Assembly: GCF_010548375.1 (NCBI RefSeq)
Contig: NZ_JAAGLY010000024.1
Location: forward strand, 58,619-122,618
Source: Streptomyces sp. SID13726
GTDB taxonomy: Bacteria; Actinomycetota; Actinomycetes; Streptomycetales; Streptomycetaceae
Reading direction: 5' to 3'
DNA: 64,000 bases
A program made the position numbers and the translations under genes. Shown piece by piece: positions 41,214 through 48,429 of this stretch (positions are counted from its first letter, which is position 1; every line of letters starts with the position of its first letter). The notes under the pieces are model-generated. The model had not been told where the DNA came from, made no database searches, and saw only the letters and a list, made by a program, of their open reading frames with translations.

Positions 41214-42134
41214 ATGACCAGGACAGAGGAGTTCCAGGAGCTGCGGCCGCTGCTGTTCTCGATCGCCTACCGCATCCTGGGCAGCGTCGCCGAGGCCGAG
41301 GACGCCGTCCAGGAGACCTGGATCCGCTACGAGGCCGTCGGGACCGAGCCCAGGTCGGTGCGGGCCTACCTCTCGACCACGGTCACCCGCATCGCGATCG
41401 ACGTACTGCGCTCGGCCCGGGTCCGCCGCGAGCGGTACGTCGGCACGTGGCTGCCCGAACCCCTCCTCGACGACCCCTACGACGACCCCGCGCGAGCGGC
41501 CGAACTCGCCGACTCGGTGTCGATGGCGGCCCTCTTGCTGCTGGAGCGGCTCAGCCCCCTGGAACGCGCGGTCTTCGTCCTCAGGGAGGTCTTCGACTTC
41601 GGCTTCCCCGAGGTCGCCTCGGCGGTGGGCCGCTCGGAGGCGGCGTGCCGCCAGCTCGCGTCTCGGGCCCGGCGCCACATGGCGGCGGGCCGCCCGCGTT
41701 TCGAGGCGGACCGGACGGAGCGCGCGGAGCTGGCCGCCCGCTTCTTCGACGCCCTGCGCGAGGGAGACGTGGACGCCCTCCAGGGGCTGCTCGCCGCCGA
41801 CGTCTCGATGGTCGGCGACGGCGGCGGCAAGGCCCCCCAGCTGGCCAGGGCGGTCACCGGCGCACCGAACGTGGCCCGGCTGCTCGGCTCGGTCCTGCCC
41901 CGGCTGGCCGGTATCTCCGTCACCTTCGAGCCGCACGAGCTCAACGGCCAGCCCGGCGCGATCTTCTACGACCGTGAGGGCAGGGTCCTCCACACCCTGA
42001 CCCTCGACGTCCTCGACGGCCGGATCCAGACGATCCGCACGGTGATCAACCCCGACAAGCTGGGCCATGTGGGCCCGGTCGCGGACGCGTGGGCGATCCA
42101 CCGGGAGTTCCGGGCCAACCTCTCCGGGGACTGA
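41214..42134 (+). CDS. ECF41 (SigJ-like) RNA polymerase sigma factor
   Basis: A 306-aa extracytoplasmic-function sigma factor. Region 2 is residues about 8-75 (FSIAYRILGSVAEAEDAVQETWIRY), region 4 about 105-160 (LSPLERAVFVLREVFDFGF, SEAACRQLASRARR), and the C-terminal ~140 residues are a SnoaL-like domain that replaces an anti-sigma factor. The linker motif WLPEPLL and the C-terminal NPDKLGH motif are diagnostic of ECF41. GAGAGGAG precedes the ATG. Known ECF41 factors transcribe their partner gene; doxX upstream is the likely target. Confidence 0.94.
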   Translation: MTRTEEFQELRPLLFSIAYRILGSVAEAEDAVQETWIRYEAVGTEPRSVRAYLSTTVTRIAIDVLRSARVRRERYVGTWLPEPLLDDPYDDPARAAELADSVSMAALLLLERLSPLERAVFVLREVFDFGFPEVASAVGRSEAACRQLASRARRHMAAGRPRFEADRTERAELAARFFDALREGDVDALQGLLAADVSMVGDGGGKAPQLARAVTGAPNVARLLGSVLPRLAGISVTFEPHELNGQPGAIFYDREGRVLHTLTLDVLDGRIQTIRTVINPDKLGHVGPVADAWAIHREFRANLSGD

Positions 42135-42147
42135 CCCCGGCCGAGCC

Positions 42148-42251
42148 CGCCTCAGAAACCCGCCTCAGAACCCCACGTCAGAACCCGACGTCAGAACCTC
42201 GCCTCAGAACCCGACGTCAGAACCCCGCCTCAGAACCCCGCCTCAGAACCC
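42148..42251. repeat. Tandem repeat, 13 bp x8
   Basis: Eight units of exactly 13 bases, consensus CGCCTCAGAACCC alternating with GACGTCAGAACCC, fill the gap between the convergent sigma factor and amidase genes and include the amidase stop codon. Read on the minus strand each unit carries TTCTGA, so stops occur in all three frames. Confidence 0.95.
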
Positions 42252-43847
42252 CACGTCCGCCGCCCGGTACGTCGGCGCCTTCCGCACCCTGCTCGCCCGC
42301 TCGTACGCGTACGCCAGCCTCAGCAGCACCGGCTCGCTCCACGCCGTCCCCATGAACGTCAGCCCCACCGGCAGCCCGAACGCAAACCCCGCCGGCACGC
42401 TCACCGCCGGATAGCCGGCCAGCGCCGCCGGGGTGGAGGCGCCACCGCCGTAGGTGTCCCCGCGGATCAGGTCGATCTTGGCCGGGGGGCCGGACGTGGG
42501 CATCACGAGGGCGTCCAGGCGGTGGCGGCGCAGTACCGCGTCGATGCCCTCGGCCCGGGAGAGCCGGTGGTTCACGGCCAGCGCCTCGCGGTACTCCCGC
42601 TCCGAGAAGTCCAGCCGCTGCACCGCCTCCAGTCCGTCCTGCCGTACGTAGCGCAGTTCACGGTCCGCGTGCGCCCGGTTGAAGGCGATCAACTCGGCCA
42701 GGTCACGCGGGTGTTCACCGGGCGCGGCGCCCAGGTAGGAGTTCAGGGCGCGCTTGAACTCGTAGGCCTGGACGACCATCGAGCCGGGCAGGTCCTCCAG
42801 TTGCTCGGCGGTCGGGATGTCCGCCGGGTCGACGATCACCGCGCCGGCCGACCGCAGGACGGCGATGGCCCGTTCGGCGATCTCGTCGGCGTGGTCGCTG
42901 TAGCCGAAGTAGACGGTCCTGGGGACGCCGATCCGCGCGCCGCGCAGTCCGTCCGCGTCGAGGAAGCGGGTGTAGTCGCGGTGGAAGTGCCCCCGGCTCG
43001 CCGCCGTCGCCGGGTCGCGGCCGTCGACGCCCACGAGGGTGCCGAGCATGATCGCCGCGTCCCGGACCGTACGGGCCATGGGGCCGACGCTGTCCTGACT
43101 CGGCACTCCGGGGATCACCCCGCCGCGCCCGACGAGTCCGACGGTCGGCTTGACCCCGACGACACAGTTCGCGGAGGAGGGGTCGATGATCGAGCCGTTG
43201 GTCTCGGTGCCGATCCCGGCGACGCAGAGGCCCGCGGCGACGGCGGCGCCCGTGCCGGAGCTGGACTCGTTGGGCGAGCGGTCGAGCTTGTAGGGGTTGC
43301 GGGTCTGGCCGCCGCGCGCGCTCCAGCCGGCGTGGTGGGTGAGCGAGAGCCCGCCCGCCCACTCGCTGAGGTTGGTCTTGCCGAGCACGACCGCGCCGGC
43401 GGCCCGGAGCCGGGCGGCGACGGTCGCGTCCCGGGCGGGCCGCAGCCCCTCCAGGGCGAGGGAGCCGGCCGTGGTGTGCATCCGGTCGGCGGTCTCCACC
43501 AGGTCCTTCAGCAGTACGGGCATACCGTGCAGGGGGCCGCGCGGGCGCCCCGACGCGTCCAGCCGCCGCGCCTCCCGCACCGCGTCGGGGTTGACCTCGA
43601 TCACCGCGTGCAGGAGCGGGTCGATCCGCTCGATCCGCTCCAGGTGGTAGCGGGTGAGCCGCTCCGCGTCGAGCCGTCCCGCGTCCATCAGGGCGCGCAG
43701 CTCGGTGACGCCCAGCTCGTCGAACTCCCCGGCACCGACGTCGGCCGCCCGGGCCGGGACCGCGCCCAGCAAGGGAGCGGCGGCCGCCGCGCTGCCGAGC
43801 GCGAGCACGCTCCGCCGGCTGGTGTGCATACCCTCCGTGTGCTTCAT
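42243..43847 (-). CDS. Secreted amidase (amidase signature family)
   Basis: A 534-aa amidase with a twin-arginine signal (SRRSVLALGSAAAAAPLLG ending PARA). The catalytic Ser-cis-Ser-Lys triad is visible in GMPVLLKDLVETAD (Lys), SPNESSSGTGAAVAAGLC (cis-Ser) and ETNGSIIDPSSANCVVG (nucleophile Ser), and the C-terminal ALAGYPAVSVPAGFAFGLPVGLTFMG is typical. It probably hydrolyses small amides outside the cell. ATG at 43847 is used; ATG at 43829 (MHTSRR) is an alternative with GGAGG only three bases away. The stop codon lies in a 13-bp tandem repeat. Confidence 0.9.
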   Translation of the reverse strand: MKHTEGMHTSRRSVLALGSAAAAAPLLGAVPARAADVGAGEFDELGVTELRALMDAGRLDAERLTRYHLERIERIDPLLHAVIEVNPDAVREARRLDASGRPRGPLHGMPVLLKDLVETADRMHTTAGSLALEGLRPARDATVAARLRAAGAVVLGKTNLSEWAGGLSLTHHAGWSARGGQTRNPYKLDRSPNESSSGTGAAVAAGLCVAGIGTETNGSIIDPSSANCVVGVKPTVGLVGRGGVIPGVPSQDSVGPMARTVRDAAIMLGTLVGVDGRDPATAASRGHFHRDYTRFLDADGLRGARIGVPRTVYFGYSDHADEIAERAIAVLRSAGAVIVDPADIPTAEQLEDLPGSMVVQAYEFKRALNSYLGAAPGEHPRDLAELIAFNRAHADRELRYVRQDGLEAVQRLDFSEREYREALAVNHRLSRAEGIDAVLRRHRLDALVMPTSGPPAKIDLIRGDTYGGGASTPAALAGYPAVSVPAGFAFGLPVGLTFMGTAWSEPVLLRLAYAYERASRVRKAPTYRAADVGF

Positions 43848-43938
43848 ACAGGGAACGCTAGAGACAGAACCGCCCCAACTCCCTCCGGCTGTCCCCCGGT
43901 TCCACGGGGGAGCAATCCCCCCGAAGCCCACACTTGCC

Positions 43939-43952
43939 TGGAGTCCACTCCA
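43939..43952. promoter_or_regulatory. MerR-type operator-like palindrome TGGAGT-CC-ACTCCA
   Basis: A perfect 6-bp inverted repeat with 2-bp spacer lies right after TTGCCT (possible -35) and about 20 bases before the aldo/keto reductase ATG, so it would sit in the long spacer of a MerR-type promoter. No MerR gene is adjacent. Confidence 0.55.
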
Positions 43953-43971
43953 AGGCGTTGGCTTGACGACC

Positions 43972-44961
43972 ATGAAGTACACGCAGCTCGGACGCACCGG
44001 ACTCAAGGTCAGCCGACTCGTCCTCGGCACCATGAACTTCGGCCCGCAGACCGACGAGCCCGACTCCCACGCGATCATGGACTCGGCCCTCGACGCGGGC
44101 ATCAACTTCTTCGACACCGCCAACGTCTACGGGTGGGGCGAGAACAAGGGCCGTACCGAAGAGATCATCGGCAACTGGTTCGCGAAGAGCTCCCACCGCG
44201 ACAAGGTGGTCCTCGCCACGAAGGTCTACGGCAACATGGCCGCGGACGGCGACGCCTGGCCGAACCACGACAAGCTCTCCGCGCTCAACATCCGGCGCGC
44301 GGTCGACGCCAGCCTGAAGCGGCTGCGCACCGACCACATCGACGTCTACCAGTTCCACCACGTCGACCGCGCCACTCCCTTCGAGGAGATCTGGCAGGCG
44401 ATCGACGTCCTCGTCCAGCAGGGCAAGATCCTGTACGTCGGCTCCTCCAACTTCCCCGGCTACAAGATCGCCCAGGCCAACGAGATCGCCGCCCGCCGCG
44501 CCGGCACCATCGGGCTGGTCAGCGAGCAGTGCCTGTACAACCTCGCCGAGCGGCGCGCCGAGATGGAGGTCATCCCGGCCGCGCAGGAGTACGGCCTCGG
44601 CGTGATCCCCTGGTCCCCGCTGCACGGCGGTGTCCTCGGCGGGGTCATCAAGAAGGAGGTCCAGGGCGGCCGCCGCGCCTCGGGCCGCGCCGCCGACACC
44701 CTCGCCGACCCGGCCGCCCGCGCGCAGATCCAGGCGTACGAGGACCTGCTGGAGAAGCACGGCCTGGAGCCCGGCGAGGCGGCCCTGGCCTGGCTCCTCA
44801 CCCGCCCCGGCGTCACCGGCCCGATCGTCGGCCCGCGCACGGCCGAACAGCTGGACTCGGCGATCCGCGCGGTGGAGCTGGACCTGAGCGAAGAGGTCCT
44901 GACCGGCCTGGACGAGATCTTCCCGGGCCCGGGCCCGTCGCCGGAGGCCTTCGCCTGGTGA
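43972..44961 (+). CDS. Aldo/keto reductase
   Basis: A 329-aa NADPH-dependent aldo/keto reductase of the YajO/Tas-like group: KYTQLGRTGLKVSRLVLGTM, the catalytic Asp/Tyr in DAGINFFDTANVYGWGENKGRTEE, the catalytic Lys in VLATKVYGNM and the His in DVYQFHHVD. Full length for the family. The ATG has no ribosome binding site and a MerR-operator-like palindrome upstream; a leaderless transcript starting at the ATG would fit. Confidence 0.92.
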   Translation: MKYTQLGRTGLKVSRLVLGTMNFGPQTDEPDSHAIMDSALDAGINFFDTANVYGWGENKGRTEEIIGNWFAKSSHRDKVVLATKVYGNMAADGDAWPNHDKLSALNIRRAVDASLKRLRTDHIDVYQFHHVDRATPFEEIWQAIDVLVQQGKILYVGSSNFPGYKIAQANEIAARRAGTIGLVSEQCLYNLAERRAEMEVIPAAQEYGLGVIPWSPLHGGVLGGVIKKEVQGGRRASGRAADTLADPAARAQIQAYEDLLEKHGLEPGEAALAWLLTRPGVTGPIVGPRTAEQLDSAIRAVELDLSEEVLTGLDEIFPGPGPSPEAFAW

Positions 44962-44985
44962 CCGCAGGCCGGCAAAGGCGCCTCT

Positions 44986-45013
44986 AGGGGCGCGGGGAAC
45001 TGCGCGACCAGCC
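44986..45013. repeat. Dispersed hairpin element, copy D
   Basis: Same orientation as copy C (AGGGGCGCGGGGAACTGCGC / GACCAGCC), 25 bases after the aldo/keto reductase stop codon; a likely terminator for that gene. Confidence 0.72.
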
Positions 45014-45051
45014 ACGACGGCGCAGCGGCCGGAGAACTGGCCGCAGTTCCC

Positions 45052-45141
45052 CTACCTGCCGAGCGCGGCGGCCAACGCCACGACGACGAACATCATCACA
45101 AGCACACCGGCCATGATCCGGTTCCGGGTTTTCGGGTCCAC
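45052..45141 (-). CDS. 29-aa single-helix membrane microprotein
   Basis: A short ORF starting GTG, encoding VDPKTRNRIMAGVLVMMF followed by VVVALAAALGR. A basic N-terminus and one hydrophobic helix of about 20 residues make a classical small membrane protein. It starts ten bases after the ThpR stop codon on the same strand and may be its operon partner. The charged start and perfect helix argue for a real gene; there is no clear ribosome binding site. Function unknown. Confidence 0.55.
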   Translation of the reverse strand: MDPKTRNRIMAGVLVMMFVVVALAAALGR

Positions 45142-45150
45142 GCGTCGAGC

Positions 45151-45723
45151 CTAACCGCCCCCGCCCAGCGCCCAACGGCCGACCACCTCATAACGGGGCT
45201 GCTCCCCCGCCACCCCCGAGGTGGGCAGATTGCTCCGCACCAACGCCAGCTCGTCCACCGTCCACGTACGGCTGGTGAACCCGTCGAGCACCTCCAGGTA
45301 CGGCCGTACCTCGAAGGCCTCCCGGCTGCGCGCCACGGTCAGATGAGCCTTGTACCGTCGGTGCTCCCCCATCTCCACCCCGGCCCGCCGCCCCGCCGCC
45401 TCCGCCCGCTCGGCGAGTAGTCGCAGCACCGGCAGCTCACCGGCGGCCCCCGCCCACAGCGCCCTCCCGTGCCCGAACACCCCGCCACCGCGCACGGCCA
45501 GCGGAAAGGGAGCGGTCCGTCGGGCCGCCCGCTCCAGCCGCTCCGACAGCTCCGGTACGACGTCCTCGTCGACCTCGCCGTAGAAGGCGAGAGTGAAGTG
45601 CCACCCGGGAACGCCGGTCCAGCGCAGCACCTCAGCGCCGGGCAGCTTCCTCAACTCGGCCACCTTCAGCGCGAGTTCGTCGGACACGTCCTGCGGGGGC
45701 AGCACCGCGGCGAAGAGTCTCAT
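45151..45723 (-). CDS. thpR: RNA 2',3'-cyclic phosphodiesterase (2'-5' RNA ligase family)
   Basis: A 190-aa two-histidine (2H) phosphoesterase with the N-terminal MRLFAAVLPPQDV and both HxTx motifs, WHFTLAFYGEV and YKAHLTVARS. ThpR opens 2',3'-cyclic phosphates at RNA ends. Usual length. Followed by the 29-aa membrane ORF and divergent from a GNAT gene. Confidence 0.92.
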   Translation of the reverse strand: MRLFAAVLPPQDVSDELALKVAELRKLPGAEVLRWTGVPGWHFTLAFYGEVDEDVVPELSERLERAARRTAPFPLAVRGGGVFGHGRALWAGAAGELPVLRLLAERAEAAGRRAGVEMGEHRRYKAHLTVARSREAFEVRPYLEVLDGFTSRTWTVDELALVRSNLPTSGVAGEQPRYEVVGRWALGGGG

Positions 45724-45749
45724 GAGGGTCAGCCTGTCACCATGGGCAC

Positions 45750-46268
45750 ATGGAGATCACCATCAGAGACGGCGGACCCGACGACATACCCGTGATCCTC
45801 GGCATGCTCGACAGCTGTGTGGAGTGGCTGGTGGCGCAGGGGCGTACCGGACAGTGGGGCACGAAGCCGCTGTCCCAGCACCCGAAGACGGTGGAATCCG
45901 TGGCGCGGTACATGGAGACGGGCAGCGTCTACATCGCCGAGGCGGACGGGGTCCCCGCGGCCACGCTGACCCTCACCGACGCCCCCTCCGCCTACCTGCC
46001 GCCGGTCGACGAGCCCGAGCGGTACATCCACTGGCTCGCCTCCGACCGCCGCTTCCAGGGCCACGGCGTCGGCAGCGCCCTTCTCGCGCACGCGGCCGAG
46101 GTGACCCGGCGCGCGGGCGTCTCCCTGCTGCGGGTGGACTGCTACGCGGGCGGCGACGGCAAGCTGGTGCGCTACTACGAGGGCAACGGCTTCTCCCCGA
46201 CGGATGCCTTCACCGTCGGGGAGAGCGAGTGGCCGGGCCAGGTGCTGGCCATGCGCGTGCTGCCGTAG
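45750..46268 (+). CDS. GNAT family N-acetyltransferase
   Basis: A 172-aa acetyltransferase: MEITIRDGGPDDIPVILGML, the acetyl-CoA loop RFQGHGVGSALLAHA and the terminal YYEGNGFSPTD. The pattern DCYAGGDGKLVRYYEGNGF is that of a subgroup often annotated as acting on small molecules. It is divergent from thpR and converges on the MFS gene with a three-base gap. Confidence 0.9.
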   Translation: MEITIRDGGPDDIPVILGMLDSCVEWLVAQGRTGQWGTKPLSQHPKTVESVARYMETGSVYIAEADGVPAATLTLTDAPSAYLPPVDEPERYIHWLASDRRFQGHGVGSALLAHAAEVTRRAGVSLLRVDCYAGGDGKLVRYYEGNGFSPTDAFTVGESEWPGQVLAMRVLP

Positions 46269-46271
46269 GGC

Positions 46272-47627
46272 TCAGGCCGCCGTCGCCAGCCGCTCCTGCG
46301 CCTCGCGCGGGACGAACCTGACGTGCGGGTGGCCGCGGTTCCAGCCCACCGAGAGCCGCAGGTTGCCGACCTTGGCCAGGACCAGGCCGATCGTCACGGC
46401 CGCCGCCGCGGCGATCGCGCCGCCCGCCGCGAGGCCGGCGCGGACGCCGTACGCGTCGGTGATCCAGCCGGCGATGGGGGCGCCCACCGGGGAGCCGCCC
46501 ATGAACACCATCATGTAGAGGGACATCACCCGGCCGCGCATGGCCGGGTCGGTGCCCATCTGGACGCTGGTGTTGGCGGTGACGTTGACCGTCATGCCGA
46601 ACATCCCGATCGGGATCATGAACAGGGCGAACAGCCACAGCGAGGGCGCGACCGCGGCCACCATCTCCAGCGTGCCGAAGGCCACCGCGCCCACGACCAG
46701 CACCCGCATCTTGGCGGTGCCGCGCCGGGCCGCGAGCAGGGCGCCGGCCAGGGAGCCGACGGCCATCAGGGTGTTGAAGAGGCTGTAGGAGCCGGCGCCC
46801 GCGTGGAAGACGTCGTCGGCGAAGGCCGAGAGGTACACGGGGAAGTTGAAGCCGAAGGTGGACACGAACCCGACCAGGACGATGGTCCAGATCAGCTCGG
46901 GCCGCCCGGCCACGTACTGGAGCCCTTCCCGCAGCTGTCCCTTGCCGCGCGGGGCGCGCTCGACGGCGAACAGCTCACGCGACCGCATCATCAGCAGGCC
47001 GACGAGCGGGGCGACGAAGGACAGGCCGTTGGCGAGGAACGCCCAGCCGGTGCCCACGCCGGTGATCATGACGCCCGCGACGGCGGGGCCGATGAGGCGG
47101 GCCGACTGGAAGTTCGCGGAGTTCATGCTGACCGCGTTCTGGAGCTGGTCGGGGCCGACCATCTCGGAGACGAAGGTCTGGCGGGCCGGGTTGTCGACGA
47201 CGGTCGCGAGGCCCATGGCGAAGGCGGCGACGTAGACGTGCCAGACCTGGACGTGTCCGGTCAGGGTGAGGACGGCCAGCGCGATGCCGGTGGCGCCCAT
47301 CGCGGACTGCGTGAACAGCAGCGCGCGGCGCTTGGGCAGCCGGTCGACGAGGACACCGCCGTAGAGGCCGAAGAGCAGCATCGGCAGGAACTGGAGCGCC
47401 GTCGTCACGCCGACGGCGGTGGCGGAGCCGGTGAGGCTGAGCACCAGCCAGTCCTGGGCGATGCGCTGCATCCAGGTGCCGATGTTGGAGACGACCTGGC
47501 CGACGAAGAACAGGCGGTAGTTCCTGACCTTCAGCGAGCTGAACATCGAGGACTTGCGCGTTCTGGGGGTGTCAGGGGTAGTAGGGGTCGGTGCGGGGGC
47601 GGAGTCTGCTCCGGGTCCCGTACTCAA
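46272..47627 (-). CDS. MFS transporter, enterobactin-exporter (EntS) type
   Basis: A 451-aa major facilitator with twelve hydrophobic helices. Family marks are NYRLFFVGQVVSNIGTWMQRIAQDWLVL, LFGLYGGVLVDRLPKRRALLF and DNPARQTFVSEMVG, all typical of MFS_3 exporters. A TTG start with GAGGAGG eight bases upstream is chosen, giving a 35-residue Pro/Thr-rich cytosolic tail. It starts 24 bases after the marR stop, so the MarR protein very likely controls it. Multidrug or siderophore export are both possible. Confidence 0.9.
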   Translation of the reverse strand: MSTGPGADSAPAPTPTTPDTPRTRKSSMFSSLKVRNYRLFFVGQVVSNIGTWMQRIAQDWLVLSLTGSATAVGVTTALQFLPMLLFGLYGGVLVDRLPKRRALLFTQSAMGATGIALAVLTLTGHVQVWHVYVAAFAMGLATVVDNPARQTFVSEMVGPDQLQNAVSMNSANFQSARLIGPAVAGVMITGVGTGWAFLANGLSFVAPLVGLLMMRSRELFAVERAPRGKGQLREGLQYVAGRPELIWTIVLVGFVSTFGFNFPVYLSAFADDVFHAGAGSYSLFNTLMAVGSLAGALLAARRGTAKMRVLVVGAVAFGTLEMVAAVAPSLWLFALFMIPIGMFGMTVNVTANTSVQMGTDPAMRGRVMSLYMMVFMGGSPVGAPIAGWITDAYGVRAGLAAGGAIAAAAAVTIGLVLAKVGNLRLSVGWNRGHPHVRFVPREAQERLATAA

Positions 47628-47650
47628 AAGGGTCGCCTCCTCGATGTGGC

Positions 47651-48088
47651 TTACAGGTGTGCGAGCTTCTCCAGCACGGGGGCGGCTTCGCGCAGTTTCG
47701 CCCACTCGTCCTCGTCGAGGCCGTCGACCAGGGTGGCCAGGAAGGCGTTCCGCTTGGCGCGGGACTCCGCGAGCATGGCCTCGGCCTGCTCGGTCTTCGT
47801 GACGACCTTCTGGCGCCGGTCCTCGGGGTGCGGCTCGAGACGGACCAGTCCCTTGGCCTCCAGCAGTGCCACGATGCGGGTCATCGACGGCGGCTGGACG
47901 TGCTCCTTGCGGGCGAGTTCGCCCGGTGTGGCCTTGCCGCAGATGGAGAGGGTGCCCAGGACCGACATCTCGGTGGGGCTCAGCGACTCGTCGACCCGCT
48001 GGTGCTTGAGCCGACGGGACAGTCGCATCACGGCTGATCGCAGGGAGTTCACGGCGGCAGCGTCGTCGCCATGGGTTAGATCCGGCAT
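47651..48088 (-). CDS. MarR family transcriptional regulator
   Basis: A 145-aa winged-helix regulator: SPTEMSVLGTLSICGKATPGELARKEHVQPPSMTR region as HTH (read in parts), followed by the wing LVRLEPHPEDRRQKVV. It is the first gene of a two-gene operon with the MFS exporter. ATG at 48088 is preferred because an in-frame ATG at 48106 lies inside the palindromic operator. Ligand unknown, probably a toxic small molecule exported by the MFS protein. Confidence 0.92.
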   Translation of the reverse strand: MPDLTHGDDAAAVNSLRSAVMRLSRRLKHQRVDESLSPTEMSVLGTLSICGKATPGELARKEHVQPPSMTRIVALLEAKGLVRLEPHPEDRRQKVVTKTEQAEAMLAESRAKRNAFLATLVDGLDEDEWAKLREAAPVLEKLAHL

Positions 48089-48092
48089 CTCT

Positions 48093-48118
48093 TTAGCGTA
48101 ACTCATTACTCTCGCTAA
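48093..48118. promoter_or_regulatory. MarR-type operator, TTAGCG...CGCTAA inverted repeat
   Basis: A 26-bp interrupted palindrome with arms TTAGCG and CGCTAA and a symmetrical AT-rich centre directly upstream of marR, where autorepression would be expected. Confidence 0.65.
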
Positions 48119-48239
48119 ACAAGCTGGCGCGCACCGGGATTCCCGTGAGCCTGGCCACTGAAACCCGATCATCACCCGAACGAGTGAGTCCTGTGCGGAA
48201 AGTGACCGTCGCGTCCCGCGGGCGGCGACCCTCGTCTAC

Positions 48240-48422
48240 ATGGGGACCAGCGTGCTCAGCCTGCGGATAGACGGGGAGCTGCTCGAACGGCTCCGGGACC
48301 ATGCGGCCAAAAGGGGAATGAGCGTCCAGGACTATGTGATCCGGACGCTCATTCGAGACGACTTCGACGAGCGGTTCCAGACCGCCGTCGACGAGACGGA
48401 GAAGTTCTACGGGGTCACGTGA
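48240..48422 (+). CDS. Ribbon-helix-helix (CopG/Arc-type) protein
   Basis: A 60-aa DNA-binding protein: beta strand VLSLRIDGELLERLRDHAAK followed by RGMSVQDYVIRTLIRDDF, the RHH fold, and a short acidic/aromatic tail. Such small proteins can be antitoxins, but no toxin gene is adjacent. A GTG at 48252 is an alternative start. It converges on the purine permease gene with a seven-base gap. Confidence 0.78.
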   Translation: MGTSVLSLRIDGELLERLRDHAAKRGMSVQDYVIRTLIRDDFDERFQTAVDETEKFYGVT

Positions 48423-48429
48423 GGGCGGA

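Noticed and set aside
42148..42251. CRISPR array
   Set aside because: Units of 13 bp are contiguous without spacers; it is a simple tandem repeat.
48240..48422. Toxin-antitoxin pair with the RHH protein
   Set aside because: No small toxin gene is adjacent on either side; the neighbours are marR and a purine permease.
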